41,664 nt of DNA from assembly GCA_029266425.1 (NCBI GenBank), contig JAQSWY010000037.1, positions 1 through 41,664 on the forward strand, given 5' to 3'. This document shows positions 18,061 to 25,358 of the stretch, one piece after another (position 1 is the stretch's first letter; the number at the start of each line of letters is the position of its first letter). Source of the DNA: Xanthobacteraceae bacterium. GTDB taxonomy: Bacteria; Pseudomonadota; Alphaproteobacteria; Rhizobiales; Xanthobacteraceae. The notes under the pieces were generated by a model. That model was not told the origin of the DNA. It saw only the letters and a list, made by a program, of their open reading frames with translations, and made no database searches. The position numbers were made by a program, and so were the translations under genes.

Positions 18061-18552
18061 ATGAGGACCGAGCCTTTTTCGACCCGCCGCGCGCTGATGA
18101 TTGGCGCCGCGCAGGCAACTGTCGCACTAATGGTCTCGAGGCATGCGTTCGCGACCGAGACCCTGCCCAGGATGATCGTGACCCGTGACCCGAACTGCGG
18201 CTGCTGCGGCGGCTGGGTCACGCATGTGAAGGCCGCGGGCTTCCCGGTCGAGGTGAACGAGGCGGCCGATCTGGCTCCCCTGAAGGCCAAGCTCGGCGTG
18301 CCGGACGCCTTGTTCGCGTGCCATACGGCAGAAGTCGGCGGCTACGTCGTCGAAGGGCACGTTCCGGCCGATGCCATCAAGCGGCTGCTCGTCGAGCGGC
18401 CGCAGGCGAAGGGCCTGGCTGTCGCCGGCATGCCGGTCGGGTCGCCGGGAATGGAGGTGCCGGGAACGCCGCCCGAGACCTACGAGGTCATGCTGTTCGG
18501 GCAGGCAGATCAACATGTGTTCGCACGCTATCGGGGATCCGAGCAGAACTGA
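18061..18552 (+). CDS. DUF411 family exported metal-binding protein
   Basis: This 163-residue protein has an N-terminal export signal with a twin arginine (STRRALMIGAAQATVAL), so Tat export is possible. The mature domain is DUF411: RDPNCGCCGGWVTHVKAAGF with a CGCC metal-binding cluster, then ACHTAEVGGYVVEGHVP and a Met-rich VAGMPVGSPGMEVPG loop. DUF411 proteins are commonly found in copper and mercury resistance clusters and probably bind the metal in the periplasm. AGAGGA precedes the ATG at 18061. It is the last gene of the copper operon and is convergent with the ArsR-rhodanese gene. Confidence 0.88.
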   Translation: MRTEPFSTRRALMIGAAQATVALMVSRHAFATETLPRMIVTRDPNCGCCGGWVTHVKAAGFPVEVNEAADLAPLKAKLGVPDALFACHTAEVGGYVVEGHVPADAIKRLLVERPQAKGLAVAGMPVGSPGMEVPGTPPETYEVMLFGQADQHVFARYRGSEQN

Positions 18553-18599
18553 TAGGCGCATGGCTAGTCGCTGCCTTGTCCTGTGCAGCGCGCCGTCGG

Positions 18600-19283
18600 T
18601 CAGGCGGCGGTCTCGATCGCGAGGCCGGCCGCCTTCCATTCCGGAAAGCCGTCCTCGAGCCGGCGCACCCGGTAGCCTCTGGCCCTGAGCGCGGCGACCG
18701 CCTCGAACGACAGGACGCAATAGGGGCCGCGGCAATAGGCGACGATCTCGCGATGCTTCGGCAGTTCGGCCAAGCGCCGGTCGAGCTCCGCCAGCGGCAC
18801 ATTGAGCGCTCCGGGCAAATGGCCGAGCGCGAATTCGTCCTCCGGGCGGACATCCAGCAAGGTCACGCAGCCGTCGCGCAGCCTCTCGACCAACTCGTCA
18901 CGGGGCATTGGCTCCAGCGCATCGAGCCGCTCGAAATAGTCCGCAATGATCGCACGGACCTCGGCGCTCCTGCCCTCGGCATAGCCTCTGAGCGCGCCCA
19001 GCAGCTCCAGGATCGGGCCCTCGCCCAACCGGTAGAGCATGTGCTTGCCATTGCGGCGCGACTGGACGAAGCCGGCGCGCCGGAGGTGCTGCAAATGCTG
19101 CGAGGCATTGGCGATCGAGAGGCCGGCGAGCTGCGCCAGCCGCTCCACCGAGCGCTCGCCCTGCGCTACATGCTCCAGAAGCTCGAGACGGTGGGCGTGC
19201 CCGAGCGCGCGGGCGAGCTCGGCAAACCGCTCGAATATCCGAAGCTTGGCGTTGGTCCGAATCTTGGCGTCGGTCATTGACAT
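18600..19283 (-). CDS. ArsR-family regulator fused to a rhodanese domain
   Basis: This 227-residue protein joins an ArsR/SmtB winged helix (about 25-95, with SIANASQHLQHLRRAGFV as the recognition region) to a C-terminal rhodanese domain (about 125-225). The rhodanese active-site cysteine is in VAYCRGPYC. The family binds DNA and reads out a thiol, persulfide or metal signal. The ATG at 19283 has GAGG about eight bases upstream; TTG at 19286 is an alternative. It is divergent from an MFS transporter with a clear inverted repeat between them, so it probably represses that transporter and itself. The inducer could be sulfide or persulfide, an arsenical or a metal; the fusion favours reactive sulfur. 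Confidence 0.9.
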   Translation of the reverse strand: MSMTDAKIRTNAKLRIFERFAELARALGHAHRLELLEHVAQGERSVERLAQLAGLSIANASQHLQHLRRAGFVQSRRNGKHMLYRLGEGPILELLGALRGYAEGRSAEVRAIIADYFERLDALEPMPRDELVERLRDGCVTLLDVRPEDEFALGHLPGALNVPLAELDRRLAELPKHREIVAYCRGPYCVLSFEAVAALRARGYRVRRLEDGFPEWKAAGLAIETAA

Positions 19284-19301
19284 CAATCTAGCCTCGCCTA
19301 T

Positions 19302-19325
19302 TCATTCAATCAATCGCTTGAATGA
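19302..19325. promoter_or_regulatory. Candidate ArsR operator
   Basis: TCATTCAA (19302-19309) and TTGAATGA (19318-19325) form a perfect 8-bp inverted repeat with an 8-base spacer. It fills the short gap between the divergent ArsR-rhodanese and MFS genes. Size and composition fit ArsR-family operators. Confidence 0.6.
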
Positions 19326-19340
19326 TGGAAGGCGACTTGG

Positions 19341-20543
19341 ATGATCGGCCGCGCGTCGCACCGGCAAGTGTTCCTTCTCGCCAGTGCGCAGGCGCTGTTC
19401 CAGACCGCCTCGGTCCTTGTCATGACGGTGGGCGGACTTGCGGGCGAGCAGGTTGCGGGCCGACTGGACCTGGCGACGACGCCGATCGCGACGATGTTTC
19501 TCGGAACCGCGGCGGCGACCTTTCCGGCCTCGCTCTGGATGGCGCGCGTGGGCAGACGGATGGGCTTTGCCGTCGGCGCCCTGCTCGGCGTCGCCGGCGG
19601 CCTCATTGCAGCATGGGGCGTCTGGACAGGATCGCTCCTCCTGCTGTCGTCCGGCACCTTCATCGTCGGGGCCTATCAGGCATTCGCCCAGTTCTACCGT
19701 TTCGCCGCCGGTGAGGTCGCCGAGCCCGCGTTCAGGTCGCGCGCGATCTCGCTCGTGCTCGCCGGCGGGGTGGTGGCAGCCCTCGCTGGCCCCATGCTCG
19801 GGCAGCTGGGCGTGACACTGTTCGAGCCGCATTATGTCGGCTCCTTCCTGATCCTTTCGCTCGTCTCGGTGATCGCCGCCGGCGTCCTGCTCGGGCTGCG
19901 GATTCCGGCTCCGCCCGCACGTCCGGATGGTAGCAATCAAGGCCGGCCGTGGCGTGCCGTCGTCTCCCAACCCGCCTATCTTGTCGCCCTGTTCGGCGCG
20001 GTGACGGGATACGGCGTCATGATCCTGGCGATGACGGCGACGCCGATCGCCATGGTCCAGCACCATCACGACCTCGCGGCGACGGCGACCGTGATCCAGC
20101 TTCACGTGCTGGGCATGTTCCTCCCGTCCTTCTTCACCGGCTCGCTGATCGCCCGTTTCGGCGTGCTGCGCATCATGCTCGCGGGCATCGCGCTGCTTGC
20201 CTGCCACGTGATGGCGACGCTGAGCGGAACCGGGTTCGGGTCGTTCGCGGGCGCGCTCGTGCTGCTCGGCGTCGGCTGGAACTTCCTCTATGTGGGCGGC
20301 ACCACACTGCTCACCACCGCCTACACGGCAGCGGAAAAGGGCCGCGCCCAGGCGACCAACGACATGACCGTCTTCGCCGTCGGCCTCGCCTGCTCGTTCG
20401 GCGCCGCCGGGCTTCTGCAGCAGTTCGGCTGGCAGACGCTGAACATGTTGCTGTTGCCCTGGCTGGCATCAGCCGCCGTCGCGCTCGTCTGGCTCGACCG
20501 CCGGCAGCGGATGCATCGAAGCGGCGCGGCCGCGTCACCCTGA
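19341..20543 (+). CDS. MFS transporter
   Basis: This 400-residue polytopic inner-membrane protein has about twelve hydrophobic segments with a central loop near residues 190-205. The MFS loop motif between helices 2 and 3 is recognisable as MARVGRRMGFAVGALLGV. It is controlled, by position, by the divergent ArsR-rhodanese regulator. The substrate is unknown; candidates are a sulfur compound or a metal(loid) species. Its last nine bases overlap the end of the convergent ABC-F gene. Confidence 0.88.
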   Translation: MIGRASHRQVFLLASAQALFQTASVLVMTVGGLAGEQVAGRLDLATTPIATMFLGTAAATFPASLWMARVGRRMGFAVGALLGVAGGLIAAWGVWTGSLLLLSSGTFIVGAYQAFAQFYRFAAGEVAEPAFRSRAISLVLAGGVVAALAGPMLGQLGVTLFEPHYVGSFLILSLVSVIAAGVLLGLRIPAPPARPDGSNQGRPWRAVVSQPAYLVALFGAVTGYGVMILAMTATPIAMVQHHHDLAATATVIQLHVLGMFLPSFFTGSLIARFGVLRIMLAGIALLACHVMATLSGTGFGSFAGALVLLGVGWNFLYVGGTTLLTTAYTAAEKGRAQATNDMTVFAVGLACSFGAAGLLQQFGWQTLNMLLLPWLASAAVALVWLDRRQRMHRSGAAASP

Positions 20544-22124
20544 CGGCGGCGACAAGGCGAGCCGGCGCGAGACCCCGATATTCTCCAGAAACGCCTCGTC
20601 GTGACTGACCACCAGCAGCGCGCCGTCATAGGCGCGCAGGCCGGCTTCGACCGCCTCAATGGAATCGAGGTCGAGATGATTGGTCGGCTCGTCGAGGATC
20701 AGGCAGGAGGGCGGCGCCACCCCGAGCACGCAGGCAAGCCCGGCCCGCAGCAACTGCCCGCCGCTGAGCGTCGAGACCGGCTGCAGCGCCGCCTCGGCGC
20801 GGAACATGGAGAGGGCGAGCGCCGCCCGGCAGGCATTCTCGTCCGCCCGCGGATTGATCCGGCGGAAATTGTCGCGGATCGAACCAGCGGGGTCGAGCAG
20901 ACTGACACGCTGGTCGAGCATGGCGTGATCGACCAGCAGCCGCACCGTCCCCTCCCAAGGCCGCAATTCCCCGCCGATGAGTGCCAGCAGCGTCGTCTTG
21001 CCGGCGCCGTTGGGTCCGGAAATGGCGAGGCGTTCGGGGCCGACGATGGCAACGCTCAGCTTACGGAGGACAGGCCGGCCCGGCTCGTAGCCCGCCGTCA
21101 CCTCATCGATCTCCAGAACCGCCCTTGTGGCCGGCAGGCCAGTCGGCGGAATGGCAACCGAGAGCGGCTGCAGCACCTCGATCCGCTCGCGCGCGCCGGC
21201 CGCGGCCTCCAGCGCCTGAGCATGCCGGCATTCCGCCAGGCGGACCTGTCCGCCGCTAGTGGCCTCGCTCTTTCCCTTCAGCGCCCCGAGCACGATGCGC
21301 GGCATGCCGCCCTTGGCGCCCTTCCTGCGCCCCGCCCCGTCCTTGCGCGCCTGTCGTTCTGCGGTCGCCTGCGCGCTGCGCGCGATCTCGGCAAGGCGGC
21401 GCTCGGCGTCCGTCGCATCGTGCTGCGCGGCGGCGAGCTCGAGCGCCTTGCGTGCGCGATACTGGCTCCAACTCCCGCCATAGCGCGCGGCACCCAGCGA
21501 CGTCAGTTCGACGATGACGTCCATCGCCTCGAGCAGCTCGCGGTCATGGCTCACGACGATGGCGCCCGCCCGCCAGCTGGCGATGAGGTCGCGCACCGCG
21601 CGGCGCCCGTCGCGATCGAGATTGTTGGTCGGCTCATCCAGCAGCAGGAAATCGGGCTCGGCGAAGACAAGGGCCGCAAGGGCGGCCCGCGTGCGCTGCC
21701 CGCCGGAGAGCGAAGCGAGCGGTGTCCTGGCATCCGCATCGAGGCCGACGCGCGCAAGGGCACCGGCAATGCGCTTATCGAGCGTCCAGTCGGCAGTGGC
21801 GACTTCCTCGGCGCTGGCGATGCCGGCTTCGGCGCGGTGGAGGACGGCGAGGCCGTCGCGTGCGCCGAACAGATCCGCCACCGTCTCGTGGCGCATCACC
21901 TGCACGGACTGGCGAAGCAGGCCGAGGCTGCCGCTGACGGACACCGTACCGGATTGCGGCGGCAGGTCGCCGGCAATGATCTTGAGAAGGGTGGATTTGC
22001 CTGTGCCGTTGCGTCCGACGAGCCCTGCCCGCTCGGCACCGACACGGAGATCGAGCTTGGAGAAGAGGCTCCGGCCGTCCGGCGTCGACCAGGACAGATC
22101 CGAAATGACTATGGTGGCAGACAT
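20535..22124 (-). CDS. ABC-F family ATPase (translation factor type)
   Basis: This 529-residue soluble protein has two ABC ATPase domains and no membrane segments, the ABC-F layout of Uup/EttA/Ybit-like ribosome-associated factors. Domain 1 has GRNGTGKST, LSGGQRTRA and LLLDEPTNNLD; domain 2 has GPNGAGKTT, LSGGQLLRA and LILDEPTNHLD. They are joined by a basic, helical linker (QATAERQARKDGAGRRKGAK) that could reach the ribosomal E site. I start at the ATG at 22124, with GGGGA nine bases upstream; the frame is open further but that extension is not protein-like. A housekeeping or an antibiotic-resistance role cannot be told apart here. Confidence 0.9.
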   Translation of the reverse strand: MSATIVISDLSWSTPDGRSLFSKLDLRVGAERAGLVGRNGTGKSTLLKIIAGDLPPQSGTVSVSGSLGLLRQSVQVMRHETVADLFGARDGLAVLHRAEAGIASAEEVATADWTLDKRIAGALARVGLDADARTPLASLSGGQRTRAALAALVFAEPDFLLLDEPTNNLDRDGRRAVRDLIASWRAGAIVVSHDRELLEAMDVIVELTSLGAARYGGSWSQYRARKALELAAAQHDATDAERRLAEIARSAQATAERQARKDGAGRRKGAKGGMPRIVLGALKGKSEATSGGQVRLAECRHAQALEAAAGARERIEVLQPLSVAIPPTGLPATRAVLEIDEVTAGYEPGRPVLRKLSVAIVGPERLAISGPNGAGKTTLLALIGGELRPWEGTVRLLVDHAMLDQRVSLLDPAGSIRDNFRRINPRADENACRAALALSMFRAEAALQPVSTLSGGQLLRAGLACVLGVAPPSCLILDEPTNHLDLDSIEAVEAGLRAYDGALLVVSHDEAFLENIGVSRRLALSPPSG

Positions 22125-22233
22125 CGAAGAAAATCCCCGCGGAAACAAGGCGAGCGCGCGTTGTTGTCCGGGCAAGATCCATGGCTGCACACATCCTGCA
22201 AGATTGCGGAGGCGGTGATCTAGTCGCGACGGG

Positions 22234-22992
22234 TCACGCCTGCAAGCCCTGCGGCAGCAGGAACGGGGTATCCGGCGCCCAATTGGTGCGCGAGGCGACG
22301 CCGAATATGCGTTCGATCGCCTCATTCGTCATGATCTCGGCCGGCGTGCCCGCCGCCTCCACCCGGCCATTGCGCAGCGCCACCATGTGGTCGGCAGCCA
22401 TCGCCGCAAGATTGAGATCGTGCAGGATGGAGAGCACGCCGATGCCTTCGCCGGCAAGCTCGCGGGCGAGCCGCACCACCATCAACTGATGTGCGAGATC
22501 GAGGCTCGCCGTCGGCTCGTCCAGCAGCAGATAGCCGGGCGGCACGCCCTCGCCGAGCTGGCGCAGCACCCGGGCGAGTTGCACCCGCTGCATCTCGCCG
22601 CCGGAGAGCCGGTCATAGGGCCGATCGTGGAAGGCGAGCATGTCGACCCGCGCCAGCACCCGCCGCACCTTCGCATCGAGCTGCGGCCCGGACGCGCCGA
22701 TACCGACGACCTCGGCGACGCTGAAGGGAAAGGCGACATGGACGCTCTGCGGAAGAACCGCCCGCATCGTCGCGAGTCGCTGCGGCGTCAGCTCCTTCAA
22801 GTCGAGGCCGTTGATGGCGACACCGCCGCGGCGCGGCCGGATCTCGCCGGCCAGCACCTTGAGCAAGGTGGATTTCCCCGCGCCGTTCGGCCCGACGAGC
22901 ACCGTCACCTTGCCGGGGGTAACAGCGACGCCGGCTCCTTCCAGCAAGGTCCTGCCACCTGCCCGCACCTCGATGTCGCTCGCCGTGTACAT
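22234..22992 (-). CDS. hmuV: Haem ABC importer ATPase HmuV
   Basis: This 252-residue ATPase belongs to the iron-chelate/haem importer type. Walker A is GPNGAGKST (residues 34-42), the signature is LSGGEMQRV and Walker B is YLLLDEPTASLD, followed by LHDLNLAAMAADH with the switch histidine. Haem-type HmuV proteins share the VLPQSVHVAFPFSVAEVV stretch. The ATG at 22992 has GGGTGA six bases upstream; a GTG at 23001 that overlaps the permease stop (GTGA) is an alternative. It powers uptake of haem from periplasm to cytoplasm with HmuT and HmuU. Confidence 0.93.
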   Translation of the reverse strand: MYTASDIEVRAGGRTLLEGAGVAVTPGKVTVLVGPNGAGKSTLLKVLAGEIRPRRGGVAINGLDLKELTPQRLATMRAVLPQSVHVAFPFSVAEVVGIGASGPQLDAKVRRVLARVDMLAFHDRPYDRLSGGEMQRVQLARVLRQLGEGVPPGYLLLDEPTASLDLAHQLMVVRLARELAGEGIGVLSILHDLNLAAMAADHMVALRNGRVEAAGTPAEIMTNEAIERIFGVASRTNWAPDTPFLLPQGLQA

Positions 22993-22997
22993 CACGT

Positions 22998-24092
22998 TCA
23001 CCCGAACAGTGCCGCGCGCCGCCTGAGCAGCAGGCCGATGAAGAAGGGCGCCCCGAGCGCGGCGGTGACGACGCCGAGCGGCAGTTCCGCCGGGCTCGCC
23101 AGCATCCGCGCCGCGACATCGGCGAGCAGCAGCAGGGCGCCGCCGAGCAGCATGGAGGCCGGCAGCAGCACCCGATGGCCGGAGCCGATGACGAGCCGCA
23201 GCAGATGCGGCACCACGAGGCCGACAAAGCCGACCACCCCCGCCACGGCGACCGCGGCACCGGCACCGGCCGCCACCGCGGCGATGGCGAGGCGCTTGGT
23301 GCGCTCCACATCGACGCCGACATGGAAAGCCTCGGCTTCGCCGAGCGCCAGGGCGTCGAGCGCCCGCGCCAGCGGCACGCATGCGATGATGAGGAAGATC
23401 ACAAAGGGTGTTGCCGCCAGCACCTTGGCCCAGGTGGCGCCGCCGAGGCTGCCGAAGGTCCAGAAGGTGAAGTCGCGCAACTGCTGGTCGGACGACATGA
23501 AGATCATGAGCCCGGTGCCGGCGCCGGCAAGCGCGCTCACCGCGATGCCGGCGAACAGCATGGTCGCGACCGAGGTGCGGCCCTTGTGGGTGGCGATGAC
23601 GTGCAGCAGCCCGGTCGCCAGCAGGGCGCCGAGAAAGGCCATGATCGGCAGGCCGAAGCCGGCGACCGCATGGGGAAGATAGCCAGCCACACCGGCGCCG
23701 AGCACGATCCAGATCACCGCCGCGAGTGCGGCGCCGTTGGAGATGCCGACCAGGGCCGGATCAGCCAGCGGATTGCGGAAAATGCCCTGCATCACCCCCC
23801 CGGCGCTGGCGATGGCGCCGCCGACGAGGAAGCCGAGCACGGAGCGCGGCAGCCGCACATCGAGCACGATGATCGCTTCACGCACCGCGCCGGTTGCCGG
23901 TGAACCCGACAGCGCCTGCCACAGCACCTCCAGCACCCGCGGGAACGGGATCATCACCGGGCCGACCGACAGCGAGACGATGAAGGCCAAGACCGCCAGC
24001 AGCCCGCACGCGGTGAGCCCCATCCGGCCGAGCACAACCGGACGGGCCCGGGCCACGATCATCCCGCCTCCACTGCTGAGCTCGGCGCTCAT
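22998..24092 (-). CDS. hmuU: Haem ABC importer permease HmuU (FecCD family)
   Basis: This 364-residue permease of the FecCD/BtuC family has about ten hydrophobic segments. It shows the family motifs VRLPRSVLGFLVGGAIASAGGVMQGIFRNPLADPALVGISNGAALA near the N-terminus and VGFVGLVVPHLLRLVIGSGHRVLLP in the second half, in full-length form. A homodimer forms the translocation pore with HmuV. The gene overlaps hmuT by four bases (ATGA) and touches hmuV, so hmuTUV is one operon. Confidence 0.94.
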   Translation of the reverse strand: MSAELSSGGGMIVARARPVVLGRMGLTACGLLAVLAFIVSLSVGPVMIPFPRVLEVLWQALSGSPATGAVREAIIVLDVRLPRSVLGFLVGGAIASAGGVMQGIFRNPLADPALVGISNGAALAAVIWIVLGAGVAGYLPHAVAGFGLPIMAFLGALLATGLLHVIATHKGRTSVATMLFAGIAVSALAGAGTGLMIFMSSDQQLRDFTFWTFGSLGGATWAKVLAATPFVIFLIIACVPLARALDALALGEAEAFHVGVDVERTKRLAIAAVAAGAGAAVAVAGVVGFVGLVVPHLLRLVIGSGHRVLLPASMLLGGALLLLADVAARMLASPAELPLGVVTAALGAPFFIGLLLRRRAALFG

Positions 24093-25066
24093 GGCGCAGG
24101 CGTCGAATCAGTCAGCGTCCAGGGACGCTGCGGCAGAGCAGGCAGCCCCAGCTCCGGATAGATGGCGGCGGCGAGATCTCGCGCGGCCTGCGGCGTGCGC
24201 GGACCGAAGGCGAGCGCATAGGCGCCGTCGATCCGGTAGATGTGCCGCCTGGCCGCCGCCGGCGTGCCCTTGAAGGCCGGCAGCGCCATGACCGCGTCGT
24301 CGCTCAATGTGTGATTGCGATCCTTCATCAGCACGATGGCGTCGGGCTCCACTGCGAGCATCGCCTCGTCGACCGCCGGCTTGAAACCGCTCATGGCGCT
24401 CATGGCGTTGTCGATGCCGGCGAGCCGGAGGATGGCGTCGGCGCTGGTGTGCCCGCCGCCGACCACCGGGGCCGTCGCCGAAGCCGAGAGCACGAAGACC
24501 GCCTTGCGATGCTGGGCGATACGGGCGCGGATGGCGTCGAGCGCGGCGAAATCCTCAGTTACCGCGGCCGCGACCCGGTTCCCGGCCTCGGGCGCGCCCA
24601 GCACGCCGGCGACGAAGCGGATATTGGCCACGACCTGCGCGGCATCGCGCGCCTCGGGAAAGGTCACGAACGGCACCGAGGCGCTGCGCAGCACATTGAC
24701 GGCGTCGGGCGGCCCGGCGCCCTCGGTGGCGATGATGATGCTCGGGCCCACCGACAGCACACCCTCCGGCGCGAGCGCGCGGATATAGCCGACATTCGGC
24801 TTGGTCGCGAGCGCGGAGGGCGGATAGGTGCTGCTGACATCGACCGCGACCACCTTGTCGCCGAGGCCGAGCGCATAGACGATCTCGGTGGCCGCGCCGC
24901 CAATGGTGACGACCCGGCTGGTGTCCGCGACCTTGATGGCGCGGCCGGCGGCGTCGGTCACGGTGTTAACGGCCGCAGGCGTCTCCGCCACCGCGGCCGG
25001 AGCAACGCCAGCCGCGGCGAACAGCGCCAGCGCGGCGGCGAGGCCAATTGTCCGCGTCCGATCCAT
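24089..25066 (-). CDS. hmuT: Periplasmic haem-binding protein HmuT
   Basis: This 325-residue binding protein has a Sec signal peptide (first 27 residues, ending APAAVA) and the TroA-like two-lobed fold typical of chelate-binding proteins. Tyr81, in VSSTYPPSA, fits the haem-ligand tyrosine of HmuT/ShuT. The family stretch VGYIRALAPEGVLSVGPSIII is well kept. It delivers haem to HmuUV. It is the first gene of the minus-strand operon, divergent from the TonB-dependent receptor, with a 292-base AT-rich regulatory region between them. Confidence 0.93.
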   Translation of the reverse strand: MDRTRTIGLAAALALFAAAGVAPAAVAETPAAVNTVTDAAGRAIKVADTSRVVTIGGAATEIVYALGLGDKVVAVDVSSTYPPSALATKPNVGYIRALAPEGVLSVGPSIIIATEGAGPPDAVNVLRSASVPFVTFPEARDAAQVVANIRFVAGVLGAPEAGNRVAAAVTEDFAALDAIRARIAQHRKAVFVLSASATAPVVGGGHTSADAILRLAGIDNAMSAMSGFKPAVDEAMLAVEPDAIVLMKDRNHTLSDDAVMALPAFKGTPAAARRHIYRIDGAYALAFGPRTPQAARDLAAAIYPELGLPALPQRPWTLTDSTPAP

Positions 25067-25147
25067 GACATTCCCTCCACTGCGCCCCGTTTTCTCCCTA
25101 GGGCGGCGCGCCAGGCTTGTCGATGGGAAACTAAAGCTTAGAACTGC

Positions 25148-25176
25148 TATAATCTATAGTTACGACTTATTCTAAA
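25148..25176 (+). promoter_or_regulatory. Receptor promoter -10 and candidate Irr-type iron-control element
   Basis: A perfect TATAAT lies at 25148-25153. Just downstream, TTACGACTTATTCTAAA (25160-25176) matches the rhizobial Irr-box pattern TTTAGAA-N3-TTCTAAA at 11 of 14 defined positions. The surrounding 25067-25358 region is far more AT-rich than the genes and is otherwise non-coding. An iron- or haem-responsive regulator such as Irr acting on the receptor, and perhaps on hmuTUV, is inferred. Confidence 0.45.
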
Positions 25177-25358
25177 TCGTATGTTGGTCATGATTTTGAA
25201 TAGTTCGATATTGTCGCCGTATATTTGACACAAGATTTACTGTCGATTACTTCTGCCGAAGCAGGCAACGTGTGGGGGCGCGTCGCGGCCGATCAGGAAC
25301 TCCGGCGCAGAATCGATCGCGCCGGCAGCCGATCGCGTTTCTGGGCTTGGGGATATTC

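Noticed and set aside
25272..25358. A 29-residue extension of the TonB receptor from the GTG at 25272
   Set aside because: There is no ribosome-binding site and the sequence is not signal-like; the ATG at 25359 has GGGGA upstream.
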